From: Acephala macrosclerotiorum
Taxonomy: Eukaryota > Ascomycota > Leotiomycetes > Helotiales > Mollisiaceae
Length of the DNA: 64,000 nt
NCBI GenBank assembly: GCA_014904845.1
Contig: MU119207.1
Location: forward strand, 310,001 to 374,000
Reading direction: 5' to 3'
Part shown: positions 45,716 through 56,591 of the stretch, one piece after another
How positions within the stretch are numbered: the first letter of the stretch is position 1
Layout of the letters: each line of letters opens with the position of its first letter
Program-made: the position numbers and the translations under genes
The notes under the pieces: generated by a model
What the model was told of the DNA's origin: nothing
Seen by the model: the letters and a program-made list of their open reading frames with translations, nothing else
The model's database searches: none

Positions 45716-47598
45716 ATGAAAACGATACAAATCTATGTTGGCTGGTGTCCCAAGGAAATTCAAATATCGACCCGATATCTCTTGGTCAACTATTATGTGG
45801 CTAGCATGACGAGACCTGGCATGGAACTGGATCATGAAGATTGTACCGGCAGTAAGTGTATTCATTACGACACGGCTAAAGATCCTATATCTCCCGGTCG
45901 CCTCTCACCAAAAAAAAAAAAAAAAAAAAAAAAAAAACCGATTGCAAATGTTCCTCTCTTCAAATAGACGGGATTGAACCGTACGGTGCCCTTCGAAAGA
46001 ACTTGCTTCCATTAATCAAGGTCGAGCGAGGTCGAGGCATCCAGGATAGCAGCGCAAATACGATATACTATCCAAAGCTGGCGAACTATGTGGCGTTATC
46101 GCACGTCTAGTCCGACGGACTGAGAGATGCAACCAAGAATGCGTTGCCGCTTTGCAGGCTCCTCCAAGTCCAGCAATGCGTTGCTCGAGTGTCCGAAAAC
46201 TTTGAAAGGGGAACCGTCGACTTTGTTGCACGAGAGCATGGAGATAAGATCATCCCTCCTCATAAATGTAGCATAAATATCTTCTGGATCGATACGATAT
46301 GTGTTCCTGTCGCTCTTCTGAAAGTAAAATTGTTCGCGCTCAATAACTGCGTGAGATATATGAAGATGCCGCTGCGGTCCTGGTACTAGATTCTTACTTA
46401 AGCGGAGCGAAACACAAGTCTATCTCAGACATGGAGCAACTTCTCCGAGTCTGCTATAGCGGTTGAGCGCGACGATTGTGGACTTTGCAGGAAGCCATCT
46501 TGGCTAAAGTCTTGTTTATAAAGTTTGCTGATGGGGTCGTGAATATAGACAAGGTCTATGATCGTTAGGCAAGAATCAAAGATCGTGCTCGTGGGAATTA
46601 CGGCGGAATGGCACAGGAAAACAACATCTTCTTTTCGGATGTCAGTCCTGATTATAAAACCATGAGAAATAGTCTGACGGTGACGGTCGGGGGTGAGAGT
46701 CAGCTGCTCCATCTGCACCATAGTGTGGAGAGGAGAAGCCTCACAGACGAATCGGACGAAGCTATCTACATCGCTACGCTTCTAGGAATGGATATCAAGT
46801 CAATAACTGGACTGACACCTCATGAAGATCGGATGGAGAAAGTGTATCGACATGTGACCCTTGATCAGGGTATCATTTTCTCTCAGGGCAGAAAGCTCAC
46901 TAGGAGTGGACTCACGTGGGCGCCATGGACTTTGCTGGATTCAAGTGTGATGATGCATCACTCACACTTCGTCGGGCTGGTATCATCCAAAGGGGTCGAA
47001 GAGTGAGCTTTCCGGGAGTGCTTCTGAAATGTGTACGCGAACCTAGCCTTGAGTCATTTGTCTTCAGGGTTAGTTTATCTTGGTATGTTTTCAGATCGTG
47101 GTCCCATGGTCGACTTTGCAAGAAACATTGGCCCGTTTTCGCTCCTAATGAGCAATTGCGTGGACGTCATGAGCAATGCACCCTTTGGAGCCAGGGCAAG
47201 CACTGCATCGATCCTGGTGAAGGTCAACACACTCCCGCCTGATTAGAGAAAAGGGTTTATGAACGTTACTTTTTTTTGGTTATGGTCCTGTAGAGACACT
47301 CGAACCTGCTCTTGGTCGAGTTTATGATGTAGCGGACGGATGTAGATCAGAGCTCAGGGGAAATATTAGAGACGAAATTTTTAACTATTCTCACAAACCG
47401 AGAACAGAAGAACTAGAGTTCAAATATGCTACTGCTGCTGTTGGTTTCGCAATTATTGCACTGAAGGACGCTCTGAAGGCAAGCAAATGGACCGGCGAGG
47501 ATTTCATGGATGTTGTGTATGAATGGTAGATCGCAACAATTCATGGTGACGGGCATCTTCATGACTTCCTCCCAAGTCAGACTTGGTGCGTTGGCTAA
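45716..47598 (+). pseudogene. HET-domain (TOL-like) pseudogene 2
   Basis: Family blocks in order: GWCPKEIQISTRYLL and DHEDCTGSKCIHYDT at the start; then a poly(A) run; LRKNLLPLIKV; NYVALSHV-stop-SDGLRDATKNALP (TAG 46108, family Trp); FWIDTICVP; after a frame change REIYEDAAAVLVLDSYLS; SG-stop-ARRLWTLQEAILA (TGA 46464, family Trp); a TAG at 46566; DEAIYIATLLGMDIKSI; GLTWAPWTLLD; after another change DDASLTLRRAGII...VSFPGVLL. A last readable part (47294-47598) has KYATAAVGFAIIALKDAL, a TAG at 47527, and ends QTWCVG, the usual C-terminus of this family. At least four stops and two frame changes make it non-functional. It is a different HET subfamily from the one at 29-32 kb. Confidence 0.85.
45910..45937. 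repeat. A28 homopolymer in HET pseudogene
   Basis: Twenty-eight consecutive A residues directly after CTCACC, between two conserved HET segments. It shifts the frame. Simple slippage or the tail of a retroposed insertion are both possible; no associated insertion is visible. Confidence 0.95.
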
Positions 47599-47944
47599 AT
47601 CTCAATTCCGAAGCTCAGTGGACGAGCGAAATATATACTAATTCAAAGCCTGCTGAGCGCCTATGGAAAGCTACTCTCCAAGGGAGGAAGGGACATTTTC
47701 TGCAAGTATTTAACTAAATTAGAGTGGAAATCAATTTTACGTAGGTTATTAAGACGAGGTGCAAACAGTACCCCTGGCTTCCACCCTGGAGTCGAATGAT
47801 AGCAAGATACGAATGTACAACAAATCAAAAAGCGGATAGCACTCGCTAATATATTTTCACTGAGGGGTCACACCAAGGAGCATCACACGATGGCAACGGG
47901 TATCTTGATTATTGCAATTATTATCATTTTATGATATTGGTTCT
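47599..47944. other. Intergenic, HET relic to OLA1 3' end
   Basis: No gene seen. AT-rich in its middle; includes the OLA1 3' untranslated region at its right end. Confidence 0.5.
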
Positions 47945-49491
47945 CTATCCCTTGGCAGCTCCAGCCTTGATTAGGATAATGTCACTGCGTAAAGTTAGCG
48001 CAACGTTTTGAGGAGTAATGGAGGAGTTGAGATGTGGAAGAACTTACCCGTCTTCGACGACATAGTCCTTTCCTTTGGTCAGGATCTTGCCCTTGGCCTT
48101 GACTTCCGATTCATCACCAAGCTCCTTCAGCACCGAATAGTTATACACAATACACTGAATGAACGTCTTCTCGAAATCACCATGAATGACACCTGCAGCC
48201 TGTGGAGCCTTGGTGCCATTTCTGATGGTCCATTGTCGGACTTCATCAGTACCGGTTGTGAAGAAGCTGCCCAAGTTCAAGACTTTACGCATGGTAGTAA
48301 TGAGCTTAGGGAGAGCAGAGTCGACACCGAGCTCCTTCAGCTCCTTCTTGACTTCGTCTTCGGTCTCGAAGCGGGTGAGACGCTCCTCGAGACAGATAGA
48401 GATAGGAAGGATGGGGTCGCCAGCTGCGTTTTCCTTGATCCATTCCATGATTCTGCCGAGGTGCTTGTTCTTCTTTCGGATGTAGTCCTTTTCTGAGAGG
48501 TTGATGAGGTAGACGACTGGCTTGGCGGTCAAGAGGAATAAGGGGTTGATGAACTCGACCTATGAGAAATCTCTGTTAGCATCTGCTTGAAGAGGACTTC
48601 TAAGTAAAGTTGTAATGTGGAATTAGATCAGAACGTGTTTCGTATCTCATAATGCTCTCTGCGTTTAATGTGAGGCATTCGACGAGCTGGGATTATAGGC
48701 CTCCTGGCCTTGTATCATCATAAAAAGGGTATCGAGTATTGCTCAGTGAAAATTTGAACATACCTCCTTTGGACTCCAATCGCCCTTTCGGACATCACCC
48801 CCACCTTGAAGAAGAGCGAGCACCTTCTCAATGCAAGCCTCTTCCTCCTTCAACTTCTTCATCTCAAGACTCTGACCACCTCTCCGAGTAAGCTTCTTTG
48901 AGGCCTCGAGCGCCTTCTCGGTAAACTCGATATCTTTGATCCGCAACTCCTCGCTGATGATTTGCAAATCTCTGACTGGGTCGACATCACCTTCAATGTG
49001 GATAATCTCCGCATCATCGAAGCATCGTACGACTTGGAAAATAGCATCAACCGCGCGAATGTGGGACAAGAATGCATTTCCAAGACCAGCACCAGTAGAA
49101 GCACCTCGAGTCAGACCAGCAATATCATAGATGGTGAGATGTGCGGGGACTCGGGATTTGGGGTTGTATTTTTCGCAGAGCCAGTCGTATCTCTCGTCAG
49201 GTACGATGACTCGGGATTCTTCTGGGTCGATGGTCGCGAATGGGAAATTCTGCTGGTGGTCAGATATCGTACGCTCAAGATTAGAATTTTTGACTCACGG
49301 CAGGGTTACCAAGGTGGCATTTGGTGATAGCTTGGAAGAGCGTTGATTTACCAACGTTCGCAAGACCGACCTGAAAATATTAGCAAAAAATCGCAAAGAT
49401 AGGCAGGAGAGCATACAATTCCACTCTTTAGGTTATTGCCAGGCCTTCCCAGCAGGACCTTCTCCTCCTTGGTGGCTTTCTTGGGAGCCAT
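47945..49491 (-). CDS. OLA1: Obg-like ATPase 1 (YchF family)
   Basis: Cytosolic P-loop ATPase of the YchF group that associates with ribosomes and stress responses. Five exons: 49491-49417, 49370-49299, 49249-48764, 48559-48048 and 47984-47945, joining in phase to 394 residues, the usual length. Motifs: Walker A GLANVGKST (27-35), switch II DIAG (91-94), and NLSE (231-234) in place of NKxD, the change that makes this family prefer ATP over GTP. The antiparallel coiled-coil arm follows the G domain's first half, and a TGS domain with TKAPQAAGVIHGDFEK and KDYVVEDGDIILIK ends the protein. Three of the four introns are 46-63 bp; the intron at 48560-48763 is 204 bp. Divergent from the PPPDE peptidase gene. 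Confidence 0.97.
48628..48721 (-). ncRNA. Weak candidate intronic C/D-box snoRNA
   Basis: Inside the unusually long OLA1 intron, an ATGATGA box (48721-48715) is followed 87 nt later by CTGA (48631-48628), the order and distance of a C/D snoRNA. No terminal stem is evident and no rRNA target was checked, so chance is a real possibility. Confidence 0.18.
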
Positions 49492-49949
49492 CTTCTTCTT
49501 CTTTGCGTAAGAACGTGTTGTGTTGAAAAAGACCGTGCAGCTAAGCAGGCTCTGATTTAAGGTCGCAGTTCTTGCTGCTGACCTTTGAAAAGTGAGGGGG
49601 AACGAAGAGAAGACGCGCGGGGCACCGAGGGGGAGCGACGTGGTGGGCAGCCTTGTGCGTGAGAGAGAGCGTTAAGTCTCTCTCTGCGTGCGACGAATCA
49701 TAGTGGGCTCGACAAGTGGTGAATTTTGCAGTTCGATTTTTTTTGGTAGCAGTGTATGGTGGCCTGAGGCATCAGGGACTAGTGGATGTCGGCCGAGCAC
49801 TCGCCGAAGTGGGTTTCGAGTTTATGACTTCACAAGGCAGTCCGGGCAATTCTTAGGTGCGGAGTAGCACAATGGTCTCCCTCTCGTAGGATATTACATG
49901 CAGAAGCTGCATGACCTGGATTTATACACTCTTTTCACAAATTGACACA
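49492..49949. promoter_or_regulatory. Divergent promoter, OLA1 and DeSI-type gene
   Basis: A 458-bp region between two divergent start codons. It presumably holds both promoters. A GA-rich and GAGAGAGCG-containing segment occurs near 49660-49680. Confidence 0.55.
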
Positions 49950-50815
49950 ATGTCCTCAAAAAAGAACTCCAGAAGAAGCGCCAACCACCGCTCGACGCTA
50001 TCACTGCAGAAGACCGAGATAATCATCAATGTGTACGACTTGCTACCGGTAAGTGGTCTCATCGCTTCTACTTATCTTGGAATTCCTACTCTTTTGGTAG
50101 AATATTGGTTCGCTGACTGTTTCTCCCCAAGCCCGGTCGACTAGCCTCAATGCTATGGACAGTTGGTACCTCACTCCTACACTCTGGCGTCGTTATCAAC
50201 AATCGAGAATACGCATATGGAGGATATGATAAGCGTGGCATGACCGGAGTCTACTTCACACCTCCAAAGGCCGTTCCACCAGGCGGAACTTTCAAATGCG
50301 GGATCCTGCACGGCTTCACTGTTTCACCTCAAAACGAAATCGATGCCATTATCAAAGAAGCCTCACACGCCTTTCAAGGAACGTCTTATAACCTTCTTAC
50401 CAAGAACTGCAACCACTTCACAGCATATCTCTGCGAGAAGCTCACAGGTAGAGCTGGACCGGCGTGGCTGAATAGAGCTGCGAGTATTGGAGTTGCTTTA
50501 CCTTGCGTTGTACCCAAAGAATGGATTGCGCCTCCAGACTTCGAGACTGCAGATGGAGAGCTGGTAGAAGAGGATGAGCATGATAGATCTCATGAACGGT
50601 CTAGGATGTTGAGCAATATGGATTCGAGTCACCAAAGACGAAGCATGGATTACAACGAGGATGAATGGGATAGCGAGGAAGAGAGACGACAAGGCGGAAG
50701 TGGTAAGGGCAAGGGCAAAGCGCCTGTAAGAGATACATCAGGAAGAGTCGTTCCACCAGCTGAGAGAGCACCAACGAAAAAGGGCAAATCTTCATGCGAT
50801 TGTCCAGATGATTGA
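49950..50815 (+). CDS. PPPDE (DeSI-type) thiol isopeptidase
   Basis: Two exons, 49950-50048 and 50132-50815, with an 83-bp GT-AG intron that restores VYDLLP-PGRLASMLW; 260 residues. PPPDE enzymes are papain-like cysteine peptidases that remove SUMO or ubiquitin. The predicted catalytic pair is His50 in LLHSGVVI and Cys126 in NLLTKNCNHFT; the intervening YGGYDKRGMTGVYFTPPK is typical of the family. The domain covers about residues 22-165. The C-terminal 95 residues are charged and disordered (DEHDRSHERSRM, EWDSEEERRQGG), ending CDCPDD. I chose 49950 because the preceding in-frame Met lies in leader-like sequence. Convergent with the uS11m gene (174 bp between stops). Confidence 0.93.
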
Positions 50816-50989
50816 GTTTGACGAAGCATTTTCAGCGGATTGGGTAGCATCTGCTTTCACGGCGTTAGGCTTTTGGATGATACCATACGGAAGGAACTCC
50901 TGATTATTGTACAGAATGATACAATGCTTTCCCAAATGTAGCGACTCTTCCTGTATATCTATCCACCTAGAAATATCCACCACAAGTCT

Positions 50990-51802
50990 CTAACCCAGAC
51001 GTCTTGGCTTCTTACTCCTCGTACCACCAAACTTCAACCTCGTGGCATCAGAAACTTTAATCACCTTCCTTTTCAAGAATCTCCCCTCAGTCCCAAGCAA
51101 CGCCTTCGTGACCGCCTCTCTTCCAGCTCCAAACCCTCTCAAATACACCTCCAACGTCTCAATCCAAGCATTCATCCCAGACTCTTGCATTCGTCCCATA
51201 ACATACGACGCCAACTGAAAAGCCGAATCATAATGTTTCCGTCCCGATTTCCTAAACCCCAAATTCCCCGCCGCCAATGATAACGCCACCGTTCGATTAT
51301 TATGCGGCGCCTTAGGATATCTCCTTCCGGTCTGAGGATGTACCCATCCAGGCGGTCGGACAACGGTGATATGTACATTATGTCTCGTGGCATAGATATG
51401 CAATTGCCAGCTCGTGTCTGAACCAGGTTCGGCGGATCCACCGGGCAACCCACTACTGCTGCCATCGGAAGAGGAGTTGGTGTTGGGAAGTCTGCCTTGT
51501 CTGCGGGCTGCTTGATTTGGCTCAAAGACTGTGGCCTTGAGGATGTTGGAAAGGACGTTCATTGACGAGCTGGCAGATTTGGGATTCAAGGATGGCGAGA
51601 TTGGAGGTGCTGTAGGTGCTTGGGTTCGAGGTTGGAAAGCTGCGCTCGTGAATGGGACTGGCTTTGACTTGTCATCGTCTGCTCGTCTTCGAGGAGTGGT
51701 TGAGAAGGATCGTAGACATCGCATTGGCAGTCTGTAGCTTGATTCCGAAAGGAGTGTGAGAGGCGATTGAGCCAACAGGCGCCGCGAAGCTGTTCGGCTC
51801 AT
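50990..51802 (-). CDS. Mitochondrial small-subunit ribosomal protein uS11m
   Basis: Intronless, 270 residues. The N-terminus is basic and Ser/Arg-rich (SRTASRRLLAQSPLTLL, RCLRSFSTTPRRR) as in a mitochondrial targeting sequence. The C-terminal half is a uS11 domain: HIYATRHNVHITVV, RTVALSLAAGNLGFRKSG, DSAFQLASYVMGRM, LEVYLRGFGAGREAVTKAL, ending KVSDATRLKFGGTRSKKPRR. uS11 binds the 3' part of small-subunit rRNA at the platform. Yeast calls this protein Mrps18. The middle has a Ser/Gly-rich insert (NSSSDGSSSGLPGGS). Shares a short upstream region with TIM44, another mitochondrial gene. Confidence 0.93.
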   Translation of the reverse strand: MSRTASRRLLAQSPLTLLSESSYRLPMRCLRSFSTTPRRRADDDKSKPVPFTSAAFQPRTQAPTAPPISPSLNPKSASSSMNVLSNILKATVFEPNQAARRQGRLPNTNSSSDGSSSGLPGGSAEPGSDTSWQLHIYATRHNVHITVVRPPGWVHPQTGRRYPKAPHNNRTVALSLAAGNLGFRKSGRKHYDSAFQLASYVMGRMQESGMNAWIETLEVYLRGFGAGREAVTKALLGTEGRFLKRKVIKVSDATRLKFGGTRSKKPRRLG

Positions 51803-52063
51803 GGCTTTGCGAGAGTCCCAATTCGTGAAGACAATTGCGTGGTTGTGTTCTGGAATCGAGAAGTCGAAAAGTTAATGCCAAGCCGGAACCGGAAAAATAT
51901 TTGATCCTTGTAAATTTGGGCGATCGGCGCAAAATTATCCAGAAGCCCGTCGAACTTCGCAACGAGTTTTGCTTTCTTGCGTTCAATCTCCTGTCGACAA
52001 GCTTTTCATTTTGTTTGTCGACACCTTTTCTGCAGGCTCTGGGGATTCGTTAATACCTTAGAA
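51803..52063. promoter_or_regulatory. Bidirectional promoter, uS11m and TIM44
   Basis: Only 261 bp separate the two start codons, both for nucleus-encoded mitochondrial proteins. A GGGCGATCGGCGCAAAATT stretch at about 51919-51937 is a GC-rich near-palindrome and might be a shared site; that is inference. Confidence 0.6.
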
Positions 52064-53742
52064 ATGAACAATCTACGAAATGCTGCGACGAGAGCATCCC
52101 TCAATGCACAGCTCACGCCAGCATTGAGACCCTCAGTCGGGAGGATTGCAGTGTGCAGACAATTATTTCAGCACATCGAAGCCTCGAACATACACTCATT
52201 TTCAATTCATCCGTCACAATCTTCGACATTACTACGGCCGACTCCTTTAAGGTCGAAATTTCTGCCTCATGAAGTTCGGATAGGGTTTGGACCTGCCGCT
52301 GCCAGAGACTTGCATCAAAGCTCACGGTTAGGACAAGAAAAGGAGGCCAAGTCTGCTCCAAAGGAAGAGCCTGTCGCGGAAGGAGACGCTGCGAAAAAGG
52401 CTTCTAGTGAGAACTCAGACTCTGCGACTGGAGAGGAAAAGGCCAAGGAGGAGGACGTCGGCGAGGGCGAGGGAAAGAAGGAAGAGAAGAAAAAAGAGGC
52501 TCCTCCACCACCCCCGCCACACGGAGACAAGTCACCATGGCAAGTCTTCACCGAGACTCTGCAGAGCGAATTCAAGCAATCAAAAGAGTGGAACGAGTCT
52601 ACGAAGGCTCTCGCCTCGGGTGCTCAGCAGTTCACAGAGAACGAGTCTGTCAGACGAGCAAGAGAAGCATATGAGAAGTCAGCTGGAGCGGTTTCTTCTA
52701 CTACCGCCAAGGTATTGAAGAATACTGCTGGAGCTGTTGGCAAAGGTGCTGCTTGGACCTGGGAGACTCCAGTTGTGAAAGCCGCCCGAATTGCAACGAA
52801 CGCAACCGCAAGCGTAATCGAGAAGGGAACAAGACCTATTCGAGAGACAGAGGCCTATAAGAATGTCAAGAATGTTATCGACGACGGTAGCAGTTCTAGA
52901 TATGGAGGTTGGGTTGAGAAAGAAGAGCGACGAAGGAAGAGGGAGCTCTGGGAGAAGGAAGAGGCAGAGAGACTAGGTACTAGCGGCAAGAGAGCGGAAG
53001 TCGCGCAGGAAGATCCACTGTAAGCAGATCTCGAGGCTGACATTTGATCCTTACTAACTTTGCCAGTGCCGGTACAAACGTTACTCTTCACAAAGATGCT
53101 GCATGGAAAGAATCATGGCGAGACTTCCGCGACTCTAACAAAGTCATGCAATCTCTCTTCTCTCTTAAATCGAGCTATAATGAATCCGAAAACCCCTTCA
53201 TCTCCACCGCACGGAGCATTTCCGACCGAGTCGCTGGTTTCTTCGCTGAAAACGAGACTGCCATGGTCATCAAGAAGTTCAGGGAAATGGATCCAGCTTT
53301 CCAGATGGAGCCTTTCCTCCGCGAATTGCGCGAATATATTCTCCCTGAAGTTCTCGACGCCTATGTCAAGGGTGACGCCGAGACACTAAAGCAGTGGCTC
53401 TCAGCTGCTCAATTCCAGGTCTACGACGCCTTATCCAAGCAATACACCACGGCTGGCCTCAAATCAGATGGCCGTATCCTTGATATCAGACATGTTGACA
53501 TTCAAATGGCCAAGATACTCGAACCAGGAGATATTCCAATTTTCCTCGTGACCTGCAGGACACAGGAGGTGCACGTATACAGAAACGCAAAGACGAACGA
53601 ATTGGCGGCTGGTATGGAGGATAGAGTCCAGCTTGTTTCATACGTCATCGGCATTACGAGAGTGCCAGAAGATGTCAATAATCCCGAGACGAGAGGATGG
53701 AGACTTATTGAACTTCAGAAGAGCGGTCGGGATTACATATAA
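52064..53742 (+). CDS. TIM44: Mitochondrial import inner membrane translocase subunit Tim44
   Basis: Matrix-side adaptor that tethers mtHsp70 to the TIM23 channel. Exons 52064-53019 and 53067-53742 with a 47-bp intron; 543 residues. The start has a mitochondrial presequence and then a charged linker (EGEGKKEEKKKE, PPPPPP). The conserved helical region follows (SPWQVFTETLQSEFKQSKEW, TAKVLKNTAGAVGKGAAWTW, TRPIRETEAYKNVKNVIDDG). The second exon holds the Tim44 C-terminal fold (FREMDPAFQMEPFLRELREY, LSAAQFQVYDALSKQYTTAG, GDIPIFLVTCRTQEVHVYRN) that binds cardiolipin. I chose 52064 because the preceding in-frame codons sit in leader sequence. Its upstream partner is uS11m. Confidence 0.96.
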
Positions 53743-54809
53743 CCCAGCTCCCAAAGCTCGAGGTCAGCATTAAGATGGGGTGCATGGAAGAGATCAGGAT
53801 TTGTCCAGCATAGCGGGAAAATTTGGCGGTACGGAATAATTGTATATGTATAGGCGCATGGTGTTTTGACTCGAGGTTCACGAGGTCATACTAACCCTAG
53901 ATATGGGATTGCGTTATATTGATCAGATCAGAGGATCTTTTGTATGCTATGGGGTGAGATCCTGCACGCCACTCTTCGCTGCACGCCACTTTTCCGAGAA
54001 TATCTCCCAACTCTGGCGACAGCTGAAAACAAATGTACCATATAATGGTTGTACCGAATTCTCAATATGCTGCGATGATGGTGACTCGAAGTTCTCGTTC
54101 CGTTTTTGCTTATCCGTTCTACTACTACACTTAGCTTTCTATTATTCGAAGCATGGAGAAGATATTTCAAACCACTTCGGAGAGCGAGCACACTCTACAT
54201 GAGCAATATTGGCTCTAGTGACCCAATCCAAGCTATATTTGCTCTTAGGTTGTTAGTGAGAGAAACGCACATTTGGAGAGAAGAATGCTAAGCGAGCCCC
54301 CTGACGCAACAACCGAGCTTCGCCATCAAGAGATGTCTAAACCACACAATGACGAGTGGAAATATTAGGGCATTTGCCCTCCATTCTCTGAGTTTCCATC
54401 ATAAAATACTCTATAGCGTTGTATGAGTCAAAACTCAGCGTTTGACCATTTAGTTGCTGGAAAAATACTCAGATCCAAACCTGCAAGCGGGAACACAGAC
54501 CACACAGTACTTTTATAGTATAGCTTCAGGGAAATAGCCCCAGAAAACTCGATTTACATCTGGACATAGTAAAGCTTCAATTATGTGACTCACTCGCCGG
54601 GTATTATCTTGTCATGTTCGTCCTCTGTTTTCATTCTTCATACATCTCACACTCAGGATACGCAAAACAAGCTCGCACGCCCAACAAACCTCAAAGATCG
54701 ACAAATCACGACAGTTTTCACTCAAATATCTATTTCAAAGGCTCAAAGTCTACTCAAACAACCTTTTCTGACAAATCTTTTCAATTCACGACACTCAAAC
54801 ACCGACAAA
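53743..54809. other. Intergenic, TIM44 to acidic protein gene
   Basis: No gene seen. The part from 54640 to 54809 is C/A-rich and is probably the leader of the next gene; in-frame upstream codons there are not conserved-looking. Confidence 0.55.
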
Positions 54810-56507
54810 ATGGTTCAATACACTTGCCAATACCGATACACCGAGATCGAGGCCCCCAAAACCTCACCCAACAAACCCATCCCCATCGACAAATTCAATA
54901 AACTCGCCAACGAAGACCCCAACAGCTTAGTCGGCAAACACATCTTCCAATACTTTCCCGACACCAACACCTACGAATACCAACGCAAATACCATGCTTC
55001 CAACCACACCGCACCAGCACGACTTCAAGACCTCCTCGCCGACTACGCCGCTCACGCCATCGAACTATCTCTCACCGCCATCAAGAAATATGCCTCTCTC
55101 CCAAAAGGCGAATTCTTTAAACAACAAACGGAAAAATACCTCCATGAGCTCTGCGGCCAGCCTTGGAAAGACGCCATCCGAGGCGGCGAAAACTTCGCCA
55201 AAACCTTACGCGAAAAGAGAGGACAAGACGAATACATGAACATTGATACCGACTCTTGGTTCGCTACCATCATCGACTACCTCTCAGTCAGAAATAAGAT
55301 CGACCCTTCGGCATACCATAGAGGATACACCATGAGATTCAACTTCGGCGATGATGTTAGAGAGATGTTCGACTTGCTCAAACACGATACGAGTATGAAG
55401 TATAGTCTGAGACGAAGATGGAGAGAAGTCTTTATAACGCATATCAATCGCTGGAGCGATTTAACCCTTGAGCATATTCTGGATATGCCCATGGAGGGAT
55501 TTGAGGGCGGCGAGTGGACGGATCAGAATATAGCGTACGGGCAGTTGTGGAGGGACGAATTTCGAGATATCTTGGTTTACAAATCAAATAAAGATGAGGA
55601 GACTTTGGTGGAGGAGAACCCCACTTCCGCCTCAGACGACAGTGATTCAAATGACAGCGACTCCGACGAAATCGACACAGACAAATATTCAGATATCGAT
55701 TCCGACGACATCGAGTTTGACGACACCGACTCCAACAACATTGATTCCGACGAGTTGACAACAATTGTTGCAGAAGAGCCCCAGGAGGGCGAGGCCGTGG
55801 AGAACCACACCGAGCAGAACGAAACCACTCAAGACACCTCCTTGCTCAACCCAAAACTTCGAAGCTGGGCGAACCGCGTCCTACGCTTCGCACTGTCCGA
55901 ATATTCCAGATACGGAGTGCAACAACCGAGCCAGGTCAAAGCCTACATGCGCTGGTGTGAGGACATTCTCGCAATCAGCCACAACGAATTGACAATATAT
56001 CTCAAAGCCCAGTTCAGCCCAGTGATGAAAGAGACTGTGGGAACATCAAATTGGATTCAGTTAGGTCTAGATTTGGAATGCTACGCCGTCGACCAAATGG
56101 ACTTTTTACCCCTCCTCGACGAAGATCACGAAATGGCTCTCAGAAAGGCGTATCATGGTCTTCCAGAACGGATTTGTCCTTGGAACGGTGATGCTGGACA
56201 CAGATATCTACCTAGTCTTGCACAAATGCCTCATCAACAGCCTGGCGAGACGTTACGACGCCGATTGCGGTGGGAACGGTTCTTCTATGACGAGATGATG
56301 GGGATCGAACAAGATGCCATCGACGATACTTTGCAGGAAAATCGAAGGCCAACGCCTCCAGCATCAGTAGAAAGATCGCAAGAGCCTTGGCCAATCAGAG
56401 TCTTGTTGCAAGGAGATGAGCAAAGACGACGAGAAAGATTGGTTCGAGAGCGCCGAGAGCTGAATTCAGCGGGAAGTGTACTCGGCGAACGCATGAATCG
56501 ACTCTAA
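54810..56507 (+). CDS. Unrecognised 565-residue protein with acidic Ser/Asp repeat
   Basis: Intronless. The start at 54810 has a good context (ACAAAATGG) and follows a C/A-rich leader; an in-frame Met at 54585 would add 75 leader-like residues. Two globular-looking parts are separated by a low-complexity acidic linker at about residues 260-333 (Asp-Ser repeats such as DDSDSNDSDSDEID). The first part has HIFQYFPDTNTYEYQRKY, IELSLTAIKKYASLPKGEFF, and DLTLEHILDMPMEGFEGG. The second has LRSWANRVLRFALSEYSRYG, MRWCEDILAISHNELTIYL and YAVDQMDFLPLLDEDHEMAL. The tail is Arg/Glu-rich helix. No domain recognised; probably a fungal lineage-specific protein. The frame is clean and codon use resembles that of its neighbours, so I regard it as a real gene. 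Confidence 0.75.
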   Translation: MVQYTCQYRYTEIEAPKTSPNKPIPIDKFNKLANEDPNSLVGKHIFQYFPDTNTYEYQRKYHASNHTAPARLQDLLADYAAHAIELSLTAIKKYASLPKGEFFKQQTEKYLHELCGQPWKDAIRGGENFAKTLREKRGQDEYMNIDTDSWFATIIDYLSVRNKIDPSAYHRGYTMRFNFGDDVREMFDLLKHDTSMKYSLRRRWREVFITHINRWSDLTLEHILDMPMEGFEGGEWTDQNIAYGQLWRDEFRDILVYKSNKDEETLVEENPTSASDDSDSNDSDSDEIDTDKYSDIDSDDIEFDDTDSNNIDSDELTTIVAEEPQEGEAVENHTEQNETTQDTSLLNPKLRSWANRVLRFALSEYSRYGVQQPSQVKAYMRWCEDILAISHNELTIYLKAQFSPVMKETVGTSNWIQLGLDLECYAVDQMDFLPLLDEDHEMALRKAYHGLPERICPWNGDAGHRYLPSLAQMPHQQPGETLRRRLRWERFFYDEMMGIEQDAIDDTLQENRRPTPPASVERSQEPWPIRVLLQGDEQRRRERLVRERRELNSAGSVLGERMNRL

Positions 56508-56591
56508 TTCACCAATATCCGGTAACTTCACACGACCAACAACTCAACACCGAGAAGAAAACATCAAATATTCGGAAACACGACTACCAAA

